Source: Sphingomonas sp. Leaf357 (GTDB lineage Bacteria > Pseudomonadota > Alphaproteobacteria > Sphingomonadales > Sphingomonadaceae). From it: a DNA stretch of 64,000 bases. The position numbers and the translations under genes were made by a program. The notes under the pieces were generated by a model that ran no database searches, was not told the origin of the DNA, and saw nothing but the letters and a program-made list of their open reading frames with translations. Below, piece by piece: positions 36,921 through 45,464 of the stretch (its first letter is position 1; the number at the start of each line of letters is the position of its first letter). The DNA is taken from NCBI RefSeq assembly GCF_001423845.1, contig NZ_LMPM01000001.1, positions 800,001 to 864,000 of the forward strand, given 5' to 3'.

Positions 36921-37901
36921 ATGCGGTTCGATTTCATTAAATGCCATGGCTCGGGTAACGACTTTCCGCTCATCGATGCGCGCGGGATCGTGCTCGACGA
37001 TGCGATCTGGGCGGGGGTGGCGCGGGCGCTGGCGGATCGGCGCGGGCCGGTTGGCGGCGACGGACTGTTGCTGCTGACGGACGGCGACAAGACGCAGGCG
37101 TTCGGGATGCGGATGTTCAATTCGGACGGGTCCGAGGCGGAGACGTGCCTGAACGGATTGCGCTGCGTGGCGCGCGCCGGGTTCGAGGCGCTTGGGCTGG
37201 AGCGGGCCGAGGTGCATCTGAAGACCTCGGTCGCGCATGCCGAACTGGACCGGCCGCTGGCGGCAGGCGTCCATACGGTGCGCGAGACGGCGGGGCCGGC
37301 GGATCTCGATGTGACGCATTGGCCGTTATCGGCGCCGCTGACCGGCCTCGACGCCCACGAGATCGTCGAGCAGGTGATCCCGATGCTGCCGACGGCGCGA
37401 CGCTTCACGGCCGTTGCGATGCCGAACCCGCATCTGGTGAGCTTTGACGAGGTGGTCGACGAGGACGAACTGGTGGCGGTCGGCACGGTCTGCGAGGCGG
37501 CGCCGGACTGGCTGCCCAATCGTGCCAACGTGTCGTTCGTTACAATGCGGGGGGACGGAATATTCGTGCGGACGTTCGAGCGCGGGGTGGGGCTGACGGA
37601 CAGTTGCGGCAGCGCGATGGCGGCTTCGGTGTTCGCCGCATGCCTGACCGGGCGGCGCGAATTCGGCGTGGAGATGCGCGTGTTCAATCGCGGTGGGCTC
37701 GTGCTGGGGCAGGCGGAAAGCGACGGCATGGTGCGCCTGTCGGGCAATGCGACCTGGGAGTGGGCCGGATCGGCCGAGGTGGATGCGGCGCGAGGTATCG
37801 CCGGCGACCTGATCGTCACGCGGCACTATAACGACGAGATTGCCGCCTGGGCCGCGGTGATCGAAACGGCGGCCTGGATACAGGCGGAACCAAGCGCCTG
37901 A
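36921..37901 (+). CDS. dapF: Diaminopimelate epimerase
   Basis: Converts LL- to meso-diaminopimelate for peptidoglycan and lysine. Both catalytic cysteines are visible: Cys76 in EAETCLNGLRC and Cys229 in LTDSCGSAMAAS. Start MRFDFIKCHGSGNDF is canonical. 326 residues is longer than the usual 270-280, with extra residues mainly in the N-terminal half around HLKTSVAHAEL and at the C-terminus (NDEIAAWAAVIETAAWIQAE). Followed at 26 bases by the hybrid kinase gene. Confidence 0.92.
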   Translation: MRFDFIKCHGSGNDFPLIDARGIVLDDAIWAGVARALADRRGPVGGDGLLLLTDGDKTQAFGMRMFNSDGSEAETCLNGLRCVARAGFEALGLERAEVHLKTSVAHAELDRPLAAGVHTVRETAGPADLDVTHWPLSAPLTGLDAHEIVEQVIPMLPTARRFTAVAMPNPHLVSFDEVVDEDELVAVGTVCEAAPDWLPNRANVSFVTMRGDGIFVRTFERGVGLTDSCGSAMAASVFAACLTGRREFGVEMRVFNRGGLVLGQAESDGMVRLSGNATWEWAGSAEVDAARGIAGDLIVTRHYNDEIAAWAAVIETAAWIQAEPSA

Positions 37902-37926
37902 CACGCGGTTTTTGCCTGGCAGCCGG

Positions 37927-40900
37927 ATGGAACCCCGCGCTACAGGCTTGAGGGGCAGACCACTGGACCACGCGCGACCTTCCGACACCGGCTTCCTGAC
38001 CGGCGGCGGCGAAATGGCGGACCTGATCCGCGATTTCGACTGGTCGGCCACGGGCATCGGCCCGATCGCGAGCTGGTCGCCGGTCCTGAAGACCGCCGTC
38101 GGGATGGTGGTCAATTCGCCGGTGCCGATGACGTTGTTGTGGGGCACGGACGGTCTGTTGATCTACAATCAGGCCTATGCCGAAATCGGCGGCGCACGGC
38201 ATCCGGCGATGCTGGGGCGCGGCGTGGTGGAAAGTTGGCCCGAGGCGGCGGATTTCAACCGCAACGTGCTGCGCGTCGTAGGCGGCGGCGGCACGCTGCG
38301 CTATGCCGACCAGGAACTGACATTATACCGCAACGGCGCGGCCGAGCAGGTTTGGCTGGATCTCGATTACTCGCCGGTGCGCGACGAGGGCGGCCGCGTC
38401 GTCGGGGTCGTCGCGATCGTCATCGAGACGACCGGCCGCGTGCTGGCCGAGCGCCACTTGATCGCCGAGCATGATCTGATCGCGCAGATGTTCGAGCAGG
38501 CGCCCGGCTTCATGGCGATGATCGAGGGACCCAACCATCGCCTGACGATCACCAACCCGGCCTATGATCGGCTGATCGGGCGCGACGACGTGGCGGGGAT
38601 GACCGTCGCCGAGGCGTTGCCCGAGGCAGCCGAGCAGGGTTTCGTTGCGATCCTCGACGAAGTCTATGCCAGCGGCGTGCCCTTCGCCGGCAGCGGCGTG
38701 CTGTTCCGGGTGGACGACCGAACGACGGGGCGGATCGAGGATCGCTACGTCGATTTCGTCTACCAGCCGATCCGCGACTTGCACGGCCAGGTGACGGGCA
38801 TCTTTCTGCAAGGGTCGGACGTCAGCGAGCGCGTAGCCGGCGAGCAGGCGCTGCGGCGGAGTGAGGTGGCGTTGCAGCAGGCGCTGTCGGCGGGCGAGGG
38901 CATCGGATCGTGGGACTGGGACGTGGTGCTGGACGAGGTGCGCGCCGACGCGCGCTTCGCGCAGATGTACGGCGTGGATCCCGAACGGGCACGGGCAGGC
39001 GCGCCGATCGATGACTTCTTCGGCGGCATCCATCCCGAGGACAAGGCGCGGGTACAGGCGACGATCGCGCGGGCGCTCTCCGGCGAAGGCCATTTCTCGT
39101 CAGAATATCGACTGTTGCAGACGGACGGCGGCATCCGCTGGGTCGGGGCGCAGGGACGCGCGACCTTCGCCGAGGACGGGACGCCGCTGCGCCTGCCCGG
39201 CGTGACGTTCGACATCACGCGACGGAAGGGGGAGGAGGGGCGGCAGGCGGCGTTGATCGAGCTGAGCGACACGTTGCGCGACATCGCCGACCCGGGCGAG
39301 ATCGCGTTCGCCGCGTCGCGCATCCTGGCGCGGACGATGGGCGTGTCGCGCGCCGGCTACGGCACGATCGACGCCGCGGCCGAGACGATCGGGATCGCGC
39401 ACGACTGGACCGCGCCCGGTGCCGTCAGCATCGCCGGCGTGCTGCACTTCCGCGACTATGGCAGCTATATCGACCAGCTGAAGGCGGGCGAGACGGTGGC
39501 GATCACCGATGTCGAGACCGATCCGCGCACCGCCGGAACGGCGGACGCGCTGAAGCGCATCCAGGCCTGGTCGTTCGTCAACATGCCGCTGCTGGAGAAG
39601 GGCCGGTTCGTCGCGCTGGTGTTCGTCAATCACGAGCGCCCGCGCGAGTGGAGCGAGGACGACCTGTCGCTGATGCGCGAATTCGCCGAGCGCGTGCGCG
39701 TGGCGACCGAACGCGCGCGCGCCGAACTGGCCTTGCGCGCCGCGAACGAGACGCTGGAACAGCAGGTGGCGCTGCGCACTGCCGAGCTGGCCGAGAAGGA
39801 GGCGCGGTTGCGCGCGATCTTCGAGACGAGCTTCGGCTTCCAGGGGCTGCTGACGCCCGACGGACGGCTGGTGGATGCCAATGCGACCTCGCTGGTGGCG
39901 GCCGGCGTGACGATACGCGACGTCGCCGGGCGACCCTATTGGGAAACGCCGTGGTTTGCCGCCACACCGGGCATGGCGGACACGATCCGCGAGGGCGTGG
40001 CGCAGGCGGCGACCGGCGACGTGTTCCGGCAGGAGGTGCTGCTGAAGCTGCCGGTCGGCGGATGGCGCTGGTTCGACCTGGTGATGCGCGCGATCCGCGA
40101 TTCGGCCGGCGAGGTGATCGGCATCGCGCCCGAGGCGAGCGAGACGACCGAGCGGCGCATGGCCGAGGAGGCGCTGAGGCAATCGCAGAAACTGGAGGCG
40201 ATGGGCCAGCTGACCGGCGGGGTGGCGCACGATTTCAACAATCTGCTGACTCCGATCATCGGCAGCCTCGACCTGTTGCAGCGGCGCGGGATCGGCGGCG
40301 AGCGCGAGCAGCGCCTCGTCGCGGGCGGGCTGCAATCGGCCGAACGCGCCAAGACGCTGGTGCAGCGGCTGCTGGCGTTCGCGCGGCGCCAGCCGTTGCA
40401 GCCGCAGCCGGTGGATGTCGGGCAGGTGATCGGCGCGATGCGCGACCTGGTGGCGAGCAGTTCGGGCCCGCGCGTCCGGCTGGAGATCGCGGTGGCCGAC
40501 GCGCTGCCCGCCGCGACCGCCGAGGTGAACCAGCTGGAGATGGCGCTGCTCAACCTGGCGGTGAACGCGCGCGATGCGATGCCGGATGGCGGCACGCTGA
40601 CGATGCGCGCCGACACGGTGCGGGTCGCAGCCGGCGACGATCGCGTGCCGCCCGGCGCCTATGTGCGGATCGCGGTGAGCGATACCGGTAGCGGCATGGA
40701 CGCGGCGACGCTGGCGCGCGCGATCGAGCCGTTCTTCTCGACCAAGGGGATCGGCAAGGGCACGGGCCTGGGCCTGTCGATGGTGCACGGGCTGACCTCG
40801 CAACTGGGCGGGGGGCTGCGGATCGACAGCCGGGTCGGGCTAGGCACGACGGTGGAGATGCTGTTGCCGGTCGCCGAGGCGGGCGCGGCGACGTCGGTGG

Positions 40901-41274
40901 ACAGCGCGGCCGAAGCCCCGCGAAGCCGGGCGTCGGGCCGGGTGCTGCTGGTCGACGACGAGGAGGCGGTGCGCGCGGCGACCGCCGACATGCTGACCGA
41001 ACTGGGCTATGACGTGACCGAGGCGGAGTCCGGGCCGGACGCGCTCGACTGGCTGGGGCGGCGCGGCTTCGACCTGCTGATCAGCGACCATATGATGCCG
41101 GGCATGGCCGGCACCGACGTGGCCCGCGCGGCGCTGACGCGCTTCCCGGCGCTGCGCGTGCTGATCATCTCGGGCTATGCCGAGGTGGAGAGCGTGGCGA
41201 CCGACCTGCCACGACTGGCCAAGCCGTTCCGCGCGACCGACCTGGCGGACGCGATCGCGGGATTGCGGGAATAG
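37927..41274 (+). CDS. Soluble hybrid sensor histidine kinase (PAS-GAF, kinase, receiver)
   Basis: About 1115 residues from ATG 37927 (TTG at 37912 and 37948 are alternatives; the family-like FLTGGGEMADLI begins about residue 23, so the start must precede 38014). No membrane segments, so cytosolic. PAS-like domains about residues 40-170, 175-310 and 320-435, a GAF domain at 440-590, a coiled coil near 600-625, a further PAS at about 625-755, then HisKA with the phospho-acceptor His768 in GGVAHDFNNLL, a HATPase domain (NLAVNARDAMPDGG, GTGLGLSMVHG) and a receiver with Asp1054 in LISDHMMPG and the lysine in LAKPFRA. Signal and target are unknown. No adjacent response regulator. Confidence 0.93.
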   Translation: MEPRATGLRGRPLDHARPSDTGFLTGGGEMADLIRDFDWSATGIGPIASWSPVLKTAVGMVVNSPVPMTLLWGTDGLLIYNQAYAEIGGARHPAMLGRGVVESWPEAADFNRNVLRVVGGGGTLRYADQELTLYRNGAAEQVWLDLDYSPVRDEGGRVVGVVAIVIETTGRVLAERHLIAEHDLIAQMFEQAPGFMAMIEGPNHRLTITNPAYDRLIGRDDVAGMTVAEALPEAAEQGFVAILDEVYASGVPFAGSGVLFRVDDRTTGRIEDRYVDFVYQPIRDLHGQVTGIFLQGSDVSERVAGEQALRRSEVALQQALSAGEGIGSWDWDVVLDEVRADARFAQMYGVDPERARAGAPIDDFFGGIHPEDKARVQATIARALSGEGHFSSEYRLLQTDGGIRWVGAQGRATFAEDGTPLRLPGVTFDITRRKGEEGRQAALIELSDTLRDIADPGEIAFAASRILARTMGVSRAGYGTIDAAAETIGIAHDWTAPGAVSIAGVLHFRDYGSYIDQLKAGETVAITDVETDPRTAGTADALKRIQAWSFVNMPLLEKGRFVALVFVNHERPREWSEDDLSLMREFAERVRVATERARAELALRAANETLEQQVALRTAELAEKEARLRAIFETSFGFQGLLTPDGRLVDANATSLVAAGVTIRDVAGRPYWETPWFAATPGMADTIREGVAQAATGDVFRQEVLLKLPVGGWRWFDLVMRAIRDSAGEVIGIAPEASETTERRMAEEALRQSQKLEAMGQLTGGVAHDFNNLLTPIIGSLDLLQRRGIGGEREQRLVAGGLQSAERAKTLVQRLLAFARRQPLQPQPVDVGQVIGAMRDLVASSSGPRVRLEIAVADALPAATAEVNQLEMALLNLAVNARDAMPDGGTLTMRADTVRVAAGDDRVPPGAYVRIAVSDTGSGMDAATLARAIEPFFSTKGIGKGTGLGLSMVHGLTSQLGGGLRIDSRVGLGTTVEMLLPVAEAGAATSVDSAAEAPRSRASGRVLLVDDEEAVRAATADMLTELGYDVTEAESGPDALDWLGRRGFDLLISDHMMPGMAGTDVARAALTRFPALRVLIISGYAEVESVATDLPRLAKPFRATDLADAIAGLRE

Positions 41275-41408
41275 AGGGCGCGGGGGTTTCCCAAGGTCGC
41301 TTCAGCCACATATTATAACGTTGCGGCAATTTCGCGGTAGATGATGCCCTGTCGCCACGGCTTACAAATTGTTGTGCCTTTTCAGGAAAAGCGGTGGAAA
41401 TAAGCCGC

Positions 41409-41424
41409 TGGCACGATTCATGCT
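41409..41424 (+). promoter_or_regulatory. Candidate sigma-54 promoter of the first PEP-sorting gene
   Basis: TGGCACG-ATTC-ATGCT. The GG (41410-41411) and GC (41422-41423) are 12 bases apart, the -24/-12 spacing. ATGCT replaces the usual TTGCW. It lies 39 bases upstream of the ATG. Sigma-54 control of PEP-sorting genes has been described in other bacteria. Confidence 0.6.
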
Positions 41425-41462
41425 CCCTCACATTCGTTACTTTGAAGTTAGGGGTCATTATT

Positions 41463-42023
41463 ATGCGTATCGCTGTTTCCACATTGGCTCTTGCTGCTGC
41501 CCTCATTGCAGCCGCTCCTGCGTCAGCCGCCACTTTTATCTTCACCTATTCCGGCACGAACGCGACCAACGGCGCATTCACCGCGACCGGCACCATCACG
41601 ACGACGAATACCACGACGCTCGTCAATGGGCGCGCAGCCTACACGATCACCGGCATCACCGGCACGCGTAACGGCTCCGCCATCACCGGCCTGGTTCCGG
41701 CAGGCACCGATTTCGGTGGCGTGGCGATCGACAACTATATTTATGCCGCAACCCCCTACCTGACCGATGCCGGTTTCGGGTTCAGCGTTGCCGGCACGAC
41801 GAACCTGTTCAACCCATATTATTTCGGCGGTGTGTATCAGGAATATGTCCGCAACGCCGCTGGTGGCGATGTTCAAAACACCTCGGGCGTGACGTTCACC
41901 CTGACGCAGGTTACCGCAGCCATTCCCGAACCGGCAACCTGGGGCATGATGATCCTCGGCTTCGGCATGATCGGTGCCGCCTCGCGCAGCCGCAAGGTCA
42001 AGACGACCGTCAAGTTCGCCTAA
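41463..42023 (+). CDS. Exported PEP-sorting-signal protein
   Basis: 186 residues. Signal peptide MRIAVSTLALAAALIAAAPA (cleaved near ASA). The middle is Thr/Asn/Gly-rich with many short strands, no catalytic motif. The C-terminus is a sphingomonad PEPxxW sorting signal: IPEPATWGMMILGFGMIGAA, then a basic cluster SRSRKVKTTVKFA. Such proteins are processed by exosortase and surface-anchored or secreted with exopolysaccharide. ATG 41463 is preferred over an upstream frame extension because it gives the signal peptide directly. A paralogue follows at 42140; the C-termini are nearly identical. Confidence 0.88.
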   Translation: MRIAVSTLALAAALIAAAPASAATFIFTYSGTNATNGAFTATGTITTTNTTTLVNGRAAYTITGITGTRNGSAITGLVPAGTDFGGVAIDNYIYAATPYLTDAGFGFSVAGTTNLFNPYYFGGVYQEYVRNAAGGDVQNTSGVTFTLTQVTAAIPEPATWGMMILGFGMIGAASRSRKVKTTVKFA

Positions 42024-42033
42024 CTCGTGGACC

Positions 42034-42069
42034 GGAAGGCGCGTGATGTGGAAGCATCGCGCGCCTTTC
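42034..42069 (+). terminator. 15-bp hairpin between the two PEP-sorting genes
   Basis: GGAAGGCGCGTGATG pairs with CATCGCGCGCCTTTC around a six-base loop (42034-42048, 42055-42069). It has two G-T pairs and no T-run beyond the stem, so it may be an attenuator or processing site instead of a full terminator. Confidence 0.5.
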
Positions 42070-42139
42070 AGACGTCACTTCCAGCCGCGCCGACGACGTC
42101 GAATCCAGTCTCTGCGCAGTGATGATCAAGAGGGTAGAC

Positions 42140-42832
42140 ATGATGCGCACGTTTCCAGGTCTTACTGCATGCGTTCTGGTGCTTGGCTCGGCGGCAGCGC
42201 CAGCCAGTGCGACGACCATAAATTTCGACGTCCTGCCGGGCGGTGCGCCGGTGGCCGACATGACGCCGATCAGCACTCAGTACGCATCGCTCGGCGTTGT
42301 GTTTTCGGCGGTCCTCGGCAACGACACTAGCGTGCTGCCCGTCGCGACGAGCTATGCCGCCGGCCCCGCTGGCCCGAACTATTCCGGCAATTTCCTCGGC
42401 AATGCACCGAACGGCGCGCCCTTCACCACCGTTCCGGTGTTTCAGGTCACGCCGCGCTACGACATTCTTCGCCTGACCTTCGCCGGCGGTGCGAACAACG
42501 TGTCGCTGAGCCTGAACAACTTCTCGCTGGTGGGGCGGACGACGTTCAACGCCTACGACGCGAACGGCCTGCTGTTGCAGTCGTTCACGACGAACGCCGG
42601 CAATGGCTGGGAGATACGGTCCCTCAGCGTCAACAACGTGGCGCGGCTCGACCTGTTGAACAATGTGTTCAACGGTTCGCCCACGTTCTTCGGGATCGAC
42701 CAACTGAACTATACCCTCAACGCATCGGCGGTCCCGGAAACCGCCACCTGGGGCATGATGATCCTGGGCTTCGGGATGATCGGTGCCGTGGCCCGCAGTC
42801 GGAAGATCAGGACGACCGTCCGCTTCGCCTGA
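42140..42832 (+). CDS. Exported PEP-sorting-signal protein with altered motif (PET)
   Basis: 230 residues from ATG 42140 (site GAGGG ahead). Signal peptide MMRTFPGLTACVLVLGSAAA, cleavage near SATTI. The mature part is a beta-rich Gly/Asn/Phe domain (TINFDVLPGG, FFGIDQLNYTLN). C-terminus VPETATWGMMILGFGMIGAV and an Arg/Lys tail: the Pro-Glu-Pro core has become Pro-Glu-Thr. It follows the paralogue at 41463 and ends before a strong terminator. Confidence 0.85.
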   Translation: MMRTFPGLTACVLVLGSAAAPASATTINFDVLPGGAPVADMTPISTQYASLGVVFSAVLGNDTSVLPVATSYAAGPAGPNYSGNFLGNAPNGAPFTTVPVFQVTPRYDILRLTFAGGANNVSLSLNNFSLVGRTTFNAYDANGLLLQSFTTNAGNGWEIRSLSVNNVARLDLLNNVFNGSPTFFGIDQLNYTLNASAVPETATWGMMILGFGMIGAVARSRKIRTTVRFA

Positions 42833-42854
42833 AACGTTCTGTCGAGCATGACGA

Positions 42855-42883
42855 GCCGCCGCCCGAAAGGGCGGCGGCTTTTT
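42855..42883 (+). terminator. Rho-independent terminator
   Basis: Ten-base perfect stem GCCGCCGCCC / GGGCGGCGGC with a GAAA tetraloop followed by TTTTT. It ends the PEP-sorting transcript and insulates the GTA cluster promoter 30 bases later. Confidence 0.92.
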
Positions 42884-42913
42884 GCTGTGCGCCGATGTGG
42901 ACGGTCCAGAAAA

Positions 42914-42926
42914 AACCAAATAGGTT
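42914..42926 (+). promoter_or_regulatory. Candidate GTA-cluster operator (AACC-AAATA-GGTT)
   Basis: Third copy of the 13-base palindrome, just downstream of the terminator and upstream of the probable cluster promoter. Flanks shared with the holin copy: AAACC...GGTTATT then TG. Its centre lies about 14 bases upstream of the -35 hexamer, close to position -49, typical for an activator. Confidence 0.65.
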
Positions 42927-42933
42927 ATTGTGA

Positions 42934-42962
42934 TTGACATCGTCACGCTCATTGGGTACAAA
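42934..42962 (+). promoter_or_regulatory. Predicted promoter of the GTA cluster
   Basis: TTGACA (42934-42939), a 17-base spacer, TACAAA (42957-42962): full -35 consensus and four of six at -10. Start of transcription would be near 42969, about 150 bases before terS. The operator lies directly upstream of the -35. Confidence 0.6.
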
Positions 42963-43117
42963 ACAGGAACATTGAAGACTTGCGAGTCGGGCCGGGGCGG
43001 CTCTTGCGAAACGGTGGTTGCGCAGGAGGGCGTCGCCGGCCCTTTTCGTATGCGGCCGGATCGCGGCGTGGCTGCGGTCGACCGACGACGATGCGGCGAT
43101 GCGATTGGGGGGGTGCG

Positions 43118-43729
43118 ATGGCGGCGGAGGACAAGGGCAAGGGCAAGGATTCCGGAGCGGGCATTGGTCCCGAGGCGGGGTCGGCAACGGGCGACCGGCC
43201 GGGCAAGGCGCGCGTGCACGTGCGGGTGACGCGAGGCGGCGAGGGCAAGGTCTCGCGCTGGAGCGCGACCGAGAAAGCGGTGTTCCTGGACGTGCTGTCG
43301 GCGACGGGCAACATCACCCGCTCGGCGCAGGCGGTGGGGCGGACCGGGCAGTCGGCGCACCATCAACGCCGGAGCGATGCGGCGTTCGCGGCGGATTGGG
43401 TCGCGGCGATCGAGGCGGCGTGCCTGAAGCTGCAGGCGTCGCTGGTGGCACGGGCGATCGGCGATCGCGACGAGGATGCTCCGGGGGCCGAGGCGGCGGG
43501 GGTATGCGCCACGTGCGGGGCGGAGCGCGGGCGTCCGTTCGATCCGGACTTGGCACTCGCCTTCCTGCGCTTCCGCGCGACAATGGACGGGAAACCACCG
43601 CGCGCCGGCGCGCCGGCGCATTATCGCCCGGTGCCGATCGCCGAGGTGGAGGCGTCGCTGACGCGGAAGATCGCCGCGATCGTGAAGGCGCGGGGCACGA
43701 AGCGGGCGGCGGGCGCGAAGAAAGGGTGA
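43118..43729 (+). CDS. GTA terminase small subunit (TerS)
   Basis: 203 residues from ATG 43118. A charged N-terminal region (about 1-40), then the helix-turn-helix WSATEKAVFLDVLSATGNIT-RSAQAVGRT typical of terminase small subunits, an amphipathic oligomerisation region and a Cys pair (CATCG). TerS selects DNA for packaging; in GTAs it permits essentially random chromosomal packaging. First gene of the cluster, six bases before terL, so this is the counterpart of gp1 in the Rhodobacter GTA. Assigned by position and HTH type. Confidence 0.75.
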   Translation: MAAEDKGKGKDSGAGIGPEAGSATGDRPGKARVHVRVTRGGEGKVSRWSATEKAVFLDVLSATGNITRSAQAVGRTGQSAHHQRRSDAAFAADWVAAIEAACLKLQASLVARAIGDRDEDAPGAEAAGVCATCGAERGRPFDPDLALAFLRFRATMDGKPPRAGAPAHYRPVPIAEVEASLTRKIAAIVKARGTKRAAGAKKG

Positions 43730-43735
43730 GGGCGC

Positions 43736-45292
43736 ATGGACGGAACGGGGGCGGTGGAACGGGCGGTTCTGAATCAGATGGGGCTGGACCAGGTGGGGCT
43801 GGACCAGACGGGGCTGGACCAGATGGTGCTGGATCAGGTGGTGGCGGACCAGGTGGTGCTGGACCAGACTGCGGCCGAACAGGCGGCGGCCGAACGGGCG
43901 GCGATCGCGCGGGCGGTCGCCGCGCAGGCGGCGGCCGATGCCGCGGCGCGGGCGCGGATCCTGGCCGAACTGATGGGGCTGAGCGGGGTGGAATTGCAGG
44001 TGCTGTGGCGGCGCACGAGCGGGGCGATCAAGCACACGCTGGACGGCGACTGGCTGTTCTGGGCGCATGCCGGGCAGACGGCGCCGGCCGGCGACTGGCG
44101 GGTGTGGGTGATCCGGGCCGGACGCGGGTTCGGCAAGACGCGGGCGGGGGCGGAGTGGGTCAGCGGGATCGCGCGGGCCAGCCCGAAGGCGCGGATCGCG
44201 CTGGTCGGCGCGACGCGCGAGGACGTGCGCCGCGTGATGATCGAAGGCGAGGCCGGCCTGCTGGCGGTGGCGCGCAGCGACGAGCGGCTGGAATATTCCG
44301 CGACGGCGGGGGAGGTGAGGTTTCCCTCCGGTGCGTGCGGCTACGTCTTCGCGGCGAGCGCGCCGGAGAAATTGCGCGGGCCGGCGCATGACGCGGCATG
44401 GTGCGACGAACTGGCCAAGTGGCGCTACGGCGACGCGGCGTGGGACAATCTGGTGCTGGGCCTGCGCAAGGGCGACGCCCCGCGCGTGCTGGTGACGACC
44501 ACGCCCAGGCCGGTCACGCTGATGCGCCGCGTGCTGAGCGGCAAGGACGTGACCGAGACGACCGGGCGGACCTATGACAATCCGCATCTGCCCGACGCGT
44601 TCGTCAGCTCGGTCGAGGATCTCTATGCCGGATCGCGGCTCGGGCGGCAGGAACTGGACGGCGAGCTGATCGACGATGTCGAGGGGGCGTTGTGGACGCG
44701 GGCGATGATCGAGGCGTGCCGCGTGCGGAGCGAGGCGGCCCCGCCGCGCGACGCTCTGGTGCGGGTGGTGGTCGCGGTGGATCCGCCGGCGGGGACGGTG
44801 TCGGGCGTCGGCGGCGATGCGTGCGGCATCGTGTGCGTCGCGCTGGGCGGCGACGGGCTGGGCTATGTGCTGGAGGATGCGACGGTGGCGGGCGGGTCGC
44901 CCGAAGGCTGGGCGCGCGCGGTGGCGGCGTGCGCCCAGCGGTGGCACGCCGACCGGGTGGTGGCGGAGCGCAACCAGGGCGGCGAGATGGTGCGCAGCGT
45001 GCTGAAGGCGGCGGATGCCGCGCTGCCGATCACGCTGGTGCATGCGAGCCGGGGCAAGGTGGCGCGGGCCGAGCCGGTGGCCGCGTTGTACGAGACCGGG
45101 CGGGTGCGGCATGTCGGCGCCGGGCTGGGCGCACTGGAGGATGAACTCTGCGGCCTGGTGGTCGGCGGCGCGTATGTCGGGGCGGGCGTCGGTGCCGGCG
45201 GGCAATCGCCGGACCGGGCGGATGCGCTGATCTGGGCGCTGACGGAACTGATGCTGGGCCGCCGGGCGAAGGCGGCGGTGCGACCGCTGTGA
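43736..45292 (+). CDS. GTA terminase large subunit (TerL)
   Basis: 518 residues. Packaging ATPase and nuclease. Walker A GRGFGKT at residues 129-135, Walker B AAWCDEL about residue 221, then the nuclease region with VVAVDPPAG and a terminal DALIWALTEL that keeps the family's acidic residues. Unusual: residues 11-45 are seven tandem pentapeptides of the type (G/V)LDQ(V/T/M), encoded by a 15-base unit at 43766-43870 and followed by an Ala/Glu/Arg helix; normal TerL proteins begin near ILAELMG (about residue 75). ATG 43736 with GGGTGAGGG ahead. Confidence 0.9.
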   Translation: MDGTGAVERAVLNQMGLDQVGLDQTGLDQMVLDQVVADQVVLDQTAAEQAAAERAAIARAVAAQAAADAAARARILAELMGLSGVELQVLWRRTSGAIKHTLDGDWLFWAHAGQTAPAGDWRVWVIRAGRGFGKTRAGAEWVSGIARASPKARIALVGATREDVRRVMIEGEAGLLAVARSDERLEYSATAGEVRFPSGACGYVFAASAPEKLRGPAHDAAWCDELAKWRYGDAAWDNLVLGLRKGDAPRVLVTTTPRPVTLMRRVLSGKDVTETTGRTYDNPHLPDAFVSSVEDLYAGSRLGRQELDGELIDDVEGALWTRAMIEACRVRSEAAPPRDALVRVVVAVDPPAGTVSGVGGDACGIVCVALGGDGLGYVLEDATVAGGSPEGWARAVAACAQRWHADRVVAERNQGGEMVRSVLKAADAALPITLVHASRGKVARAEPVAALYETGRVRHVGAGLGALEDELCGLVVGGAYVGAGVGAGGQSPDRADALIWALTELMLGRRAKAAVRPL

Positions 45293-45464
45293 CCGTGCCA
45301 TTCCGGCACGACCCGCGAAGTGTTGCGGCGTGTTGCATATGGGATTCATATGGAAATTCGGGCGTGGGCGCGGCGGGTTAAAGCGGGGTTCATTCTTCCG
45401 GGATCGGGGCGATCGGCGCCGCATCCGATGGGGAATGCAACGCTAGAAATCCTGGAGCATCAGC

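Noticed and set aside
37927..41274. The hybrid kinase as CckA, a known GTA regulator
   Set aside because: It has no membrane segments and many PAS/GAF domains; the HisKA motif is generic for hybrid kinases. A distinct cckA is expected elsewhere.
42068..45424. 1118-residue minus-strand frame over terS/terL
   Set aside because: Low-complexity Arg/Pro/His translation opposite real genes with Walker motifs; no family resemblance.
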